Positions 62,512-64,000 of a DNA stretch of 64,000 nucleotides are shown here, in pieces. Source of the stretch: Bacteroidetes bacterium 43-93 (lineage in GTDB: Bacteria; Bacteroidota; Bacteroidia; Chitinophagales; Chitinophagaceae); contig MKUO01000001.1 of assembly GCA_001897855.1 (NCBI GenBank), positions 62,001 to 126,000 of the forward strand. Reading direction: 5' to 3'. Position numbers and translations under genes: made by a program. The first letter of the stretch is position 1. Every line of letters begins with the position of its first letter. The notes beneath the pieces are model-generated. The model searched no databases. It was not told where the DNA came from and was given only the letters and a program-made list of their open reading frames with translations.

Positions 62512-62841
62512 ATGCAACCAAAAACCTTTTCAGAAATCATAAAAGACAACAAGCCTGTCCTTGTGGATTTTTCTGCGGAATGGTGTGGCCCTTGTAAAAT
62601 GATGGCGCCTATCCTGGAAGAATTGAAAAAAGAGATAGGAGATGACGCAACGATCATTAAAATAGATGTAGATAAAAATCCGCTCGCGGCCAGTGCTTAT
62701 CACATATCCGGTGTGCCTACTTTGATCCTTTTTAAAGAAGGAAATATATTGTGGCGTCAATCGGGTGTAGTACCCGCAGGCCATCTTAAAAAAATTATCG
62801 AACAGCATACAAATAAAGATCAAAATGAGTATCACGCATAA
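62512..62841 (+). CDS. Thioredoxin
   Basis: This 109-residue thioredoxin has [20 protein letters not shown] (active-site WCGPC) and [11 protein letters not shown] (cis-Pro). No signal peptide, so it is cytosolic. It reduces disulfides or persulfides and is co-transcribed with two rhodaneses. Its stop overlaps the OsmC gene by 17 nt. Confidence 0.93.
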   Translation: MQPKTFSEIIKDNKPVLVDFSAEWCGPCKMMAPILEELKKEIGDDATIIKIDVDKNPLAASAYHISGVPTLILFKEGNILWRQSGVVPAGHLKKIIEQHTNKDQNEYHA

Positions 62842-63280
62842 TTACGAGGTATCAGTTAAATGGCTGAACGACAGGAAAGGAGTTCTGGCATCTAAAGAAT
62901 TAAATGATGAAATAGAGGTAGCAACCCCGCCACAGTTTCCTAATGGCATGGAAGGTATCTGGTCGCCGGAACATTTGTTCACAGCCGCGGTAAACAGTTG
63001 CCTGATGACGACTTTTCTTGCTATTGCAGAGAACTCGCGACTCAACTATCAGCAATTTGAATCGAATGCTTCGGGCAAGCTGGAGATGGTAGATGGTAAG
63101 TATGTAATGAGTGAGGTAACCCTGAAGCCTGTTGTAACTATTGAAAATGAAGAAGAGCGTGCAAGAGCAGAACGTGTTTTGCAAAAGTCAGAGCAGAACT
63201 GTTTGATCTCAAATTCTATAACTTCGAAGATCATTTTCGAACCAACGGTTAACGTACTCGCTAAATCTGAAGTAATATGA
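62825..63280 (+). CDS. OsmC/Ohr-type peroxiredoxin-like protein
   Basis: This 151-residue protein starts [20 protein letters not shown]. The two catalytic cysteines are in [18 protein letters not shown] and [13 protein letters not shown]. OsmC enzymes reduce organic hydroperoxides or, in some cases, handle persulfides. The gene overlaps thioredoxin by 17 nt and the next gene by 4 nt (ATGA). Confidence 0.9.
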   Translation: MSITHNYEVSVKWLNDRKGVLASKELNDEIEVATPPQFPNGMEGIWSPEHLFTAAVNSCLMTTFLAIAENSRLNYQQFESNASGKLEMVDGKYVMSEVTLKPVVTIENEEERARAERVLQKSEQNCLISNSITSKIIFEPTVNVLAKSEVI

Positions 63281-64000
63281 GATTAAAATCGCTCACCCTA
63301 TTGGTATCTCTTGGCTTTTTTATTGCATCATGCCAGCAGGCAACGACCTCTGATGCCCAGGAAAGTTCCGGCAATAAAATAGCCCGAACTATCCCTGTTG
63401 AAGAATATGAGCAAAAACTTGGAACGTCTCCTAATGCCCAACTTATAGATGTTCGTACTCCGCAAGAGTATGCAGAGGGACATCTAAAGGATGCGGTTAA
63501 CATGGATATCAATAAAACCGACTTTGATGAAATGATCGGCAAGTTGAACAAAGACAAGCCGGTATTTGTTTATTGCCTTGCAGGTAGCCGCAGTGCGCAG
63601 GCTGTGGATATTATGAAGGGTATGGGCTTTAAGGAAGTTTATAACCTTGCAGGCGGTATTATGAAGTGGGAGCGTGCAGGGAAACCAGTTGTTGCCGGTG
63701 AAGGCACTACCCGCCCTAAGGGAATGACCGTTGCAGAGTTTAATGAACTGATCAATAAACGAAACTATGTGTTGGTAGATTATAACGCACCATGGTGTGT
63801 GCCTTGTAAGAAAATGCTACCCTATATTGAAAGACTTGCAGAGAAGGATAAAGACAGGTTGATATTAGTAAGAATAGACGCTGACGATAATAAGGATCTG
63901 CTGGCAGAACGTAATATTCAGAATATTCCTTACCTGGAATTGTACCTCGATGGTAAATTGGTATGGAAGCATGAAGGATATATAGAAGAAGCCGATCTGC
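63277..64000 (+). CDS. Rhodanese-thioredoxin fusion lipoprotein, partial at window edge
   Basis: From ATG 63277 the frame is open to the window end (241 codons). The signal peptide ends in FIASC, a lipobox, so the protein should be membrane-anchored and extracytoplasmic. A rhodanese domain follows: LIDVRTPQEYAEGHLKDAVN, then VYCLAGSRSAQA with Cys. Next is a thioredoxin domain: VDYNAPWCVPCKKMLPYIER. The fusion links sulfur transfer to disulfide reduction in one periplasmic protein. It overlaps the OsmC gene by 4 nt. The C-terminus is not in the window. Confidence 0.9.
   Translation, partial: MRLKSLTLLVSLGFFIASCQQATTSDAQESSGNKIARTIPVEEYEQKLGTSPNAQLIDVRTPQEYAEGHLKDAVNMDINKTDFDEMIGKLNKDKPVFVYCLAGSRSAQAVDIMKGMGFKEVYNLAGGIMKWERAGKPVVAGEGTTRPKGMTVAEFNELINKRNYVLVDYNAPWCVPCKKMLPYIERLAEKDKDRLILVRIDADDNKDLLAERNIQNIPYLELYLDGKLVWKHEGYIEEADL

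Noticed and set aside
1-64000. tRNA, rRNA, insertion sequence or prophage
   Set aside because: No cloverleaf, rRNA core, transposase, integrase or terminal repeats were seen on either strand by reading; a dedicated tRNA scan was not possible here.

Overview
The window is a densely packed bacterial chromosome segment from a member of the Bacteroidota, most likely near the Chitinophagaceae/Chitinophagales. This is an inference from protein content and signals, not from a marker-gene search. Supporting signs are a type IX secretion (Por) C-terminal sorting domain, promoters of the Bacteroidota TTTG-N~20-TAnnTTTG type, Bacteroidota families such as DUF5522, DUF5362 and DUF6132, archaeal-type ProS, and rpmJ-rpsM-rpsK-rpsD-rpoA-rplQ in the usual order. 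I see no rRNA, tRNA, CRISPR array, insertion sequence or prophage. Intergenic gaps are short, and many genes end in strong hairpin terminators, several of them bidirectional.

Layout. 1-8.3 kb: membrane protein fragment, TlpA-like thioredoxin, acyl-CoA carboxylase beta chain, UbiA-like membrane protein, a T9SS cargo protein, trmB with a DUF5522 gene and an alkyltransferase-like protein, and two different L,D-transpeptidases facing each other. 8.5-20.5 kb: thiolase, two sensor kinases, a MerR regulator, ClpP, an FtsX-like ABC exporter pair, an acyl-CoA synthetase, MscS and a universal stress protein. 20.5-24.5 kb: alanine/ornithine racemase with a GNAT enzyme, then selD-mnmH (tRNA selenouridine). 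Between them lies a ~175-nt stretch with its own promoter, several helices and a terminator that looks like an undescribed small RNA. 24.5-41.2 kb: mostly housekeeping genes (proS, parE-like, PolX, cmk, M20 dipeptidase, queA, gmhA, gmhB), plus a FadL-like porin and a Gly/Tyr/Arg-rich secreted protein. 41.4-45.2 kb: infA-rpmJ-rpsM-rpsK-rpsD-rpoA-rplQ, with RNA hairpins in several spacers.

49.5-55.8 kb is a DNA-repair and stress block: Ku, LigD phosphoesterase domain, LigD ligase-polymerase, an Fpg/Nei glycosylase, a DUF72 protein, two unknown genes and a PfpI/DJ-1 protein. The phosphoesterase and ligase-polymerase reading frames are joined by a 9-A run holding an A AAA AAG slippery heptamer in the correct phase. 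A -1 shift there would give one 836-residue PE-LIG-POL LigD. 55.8-60.4 kb holds a 4'-phosphopantetheinyl transferase divergent from a 1314-residue Pls/PosA-type single-module peptide synthetase, the architecture of epsilon-poly-lysine synthetase. This is the best candidate for an uncharacterised biosynthetic system here.

The right end (60.5-64 kb) is a Crp/Fnr-regulated sulfur/thiol operon of small membrane proteins, two single-domain rhodaneses, thioredoxin, OsmC and a lipoprotein rhodanese-thioredoxin fusion that runs off the edge.

Starts were moved where the longest frame begins inside a terminator or promoter (UbiA-like, parE-like, 33.4-kb hypothetical, PolX). rpmJ (38 codons) was found by direct reading.
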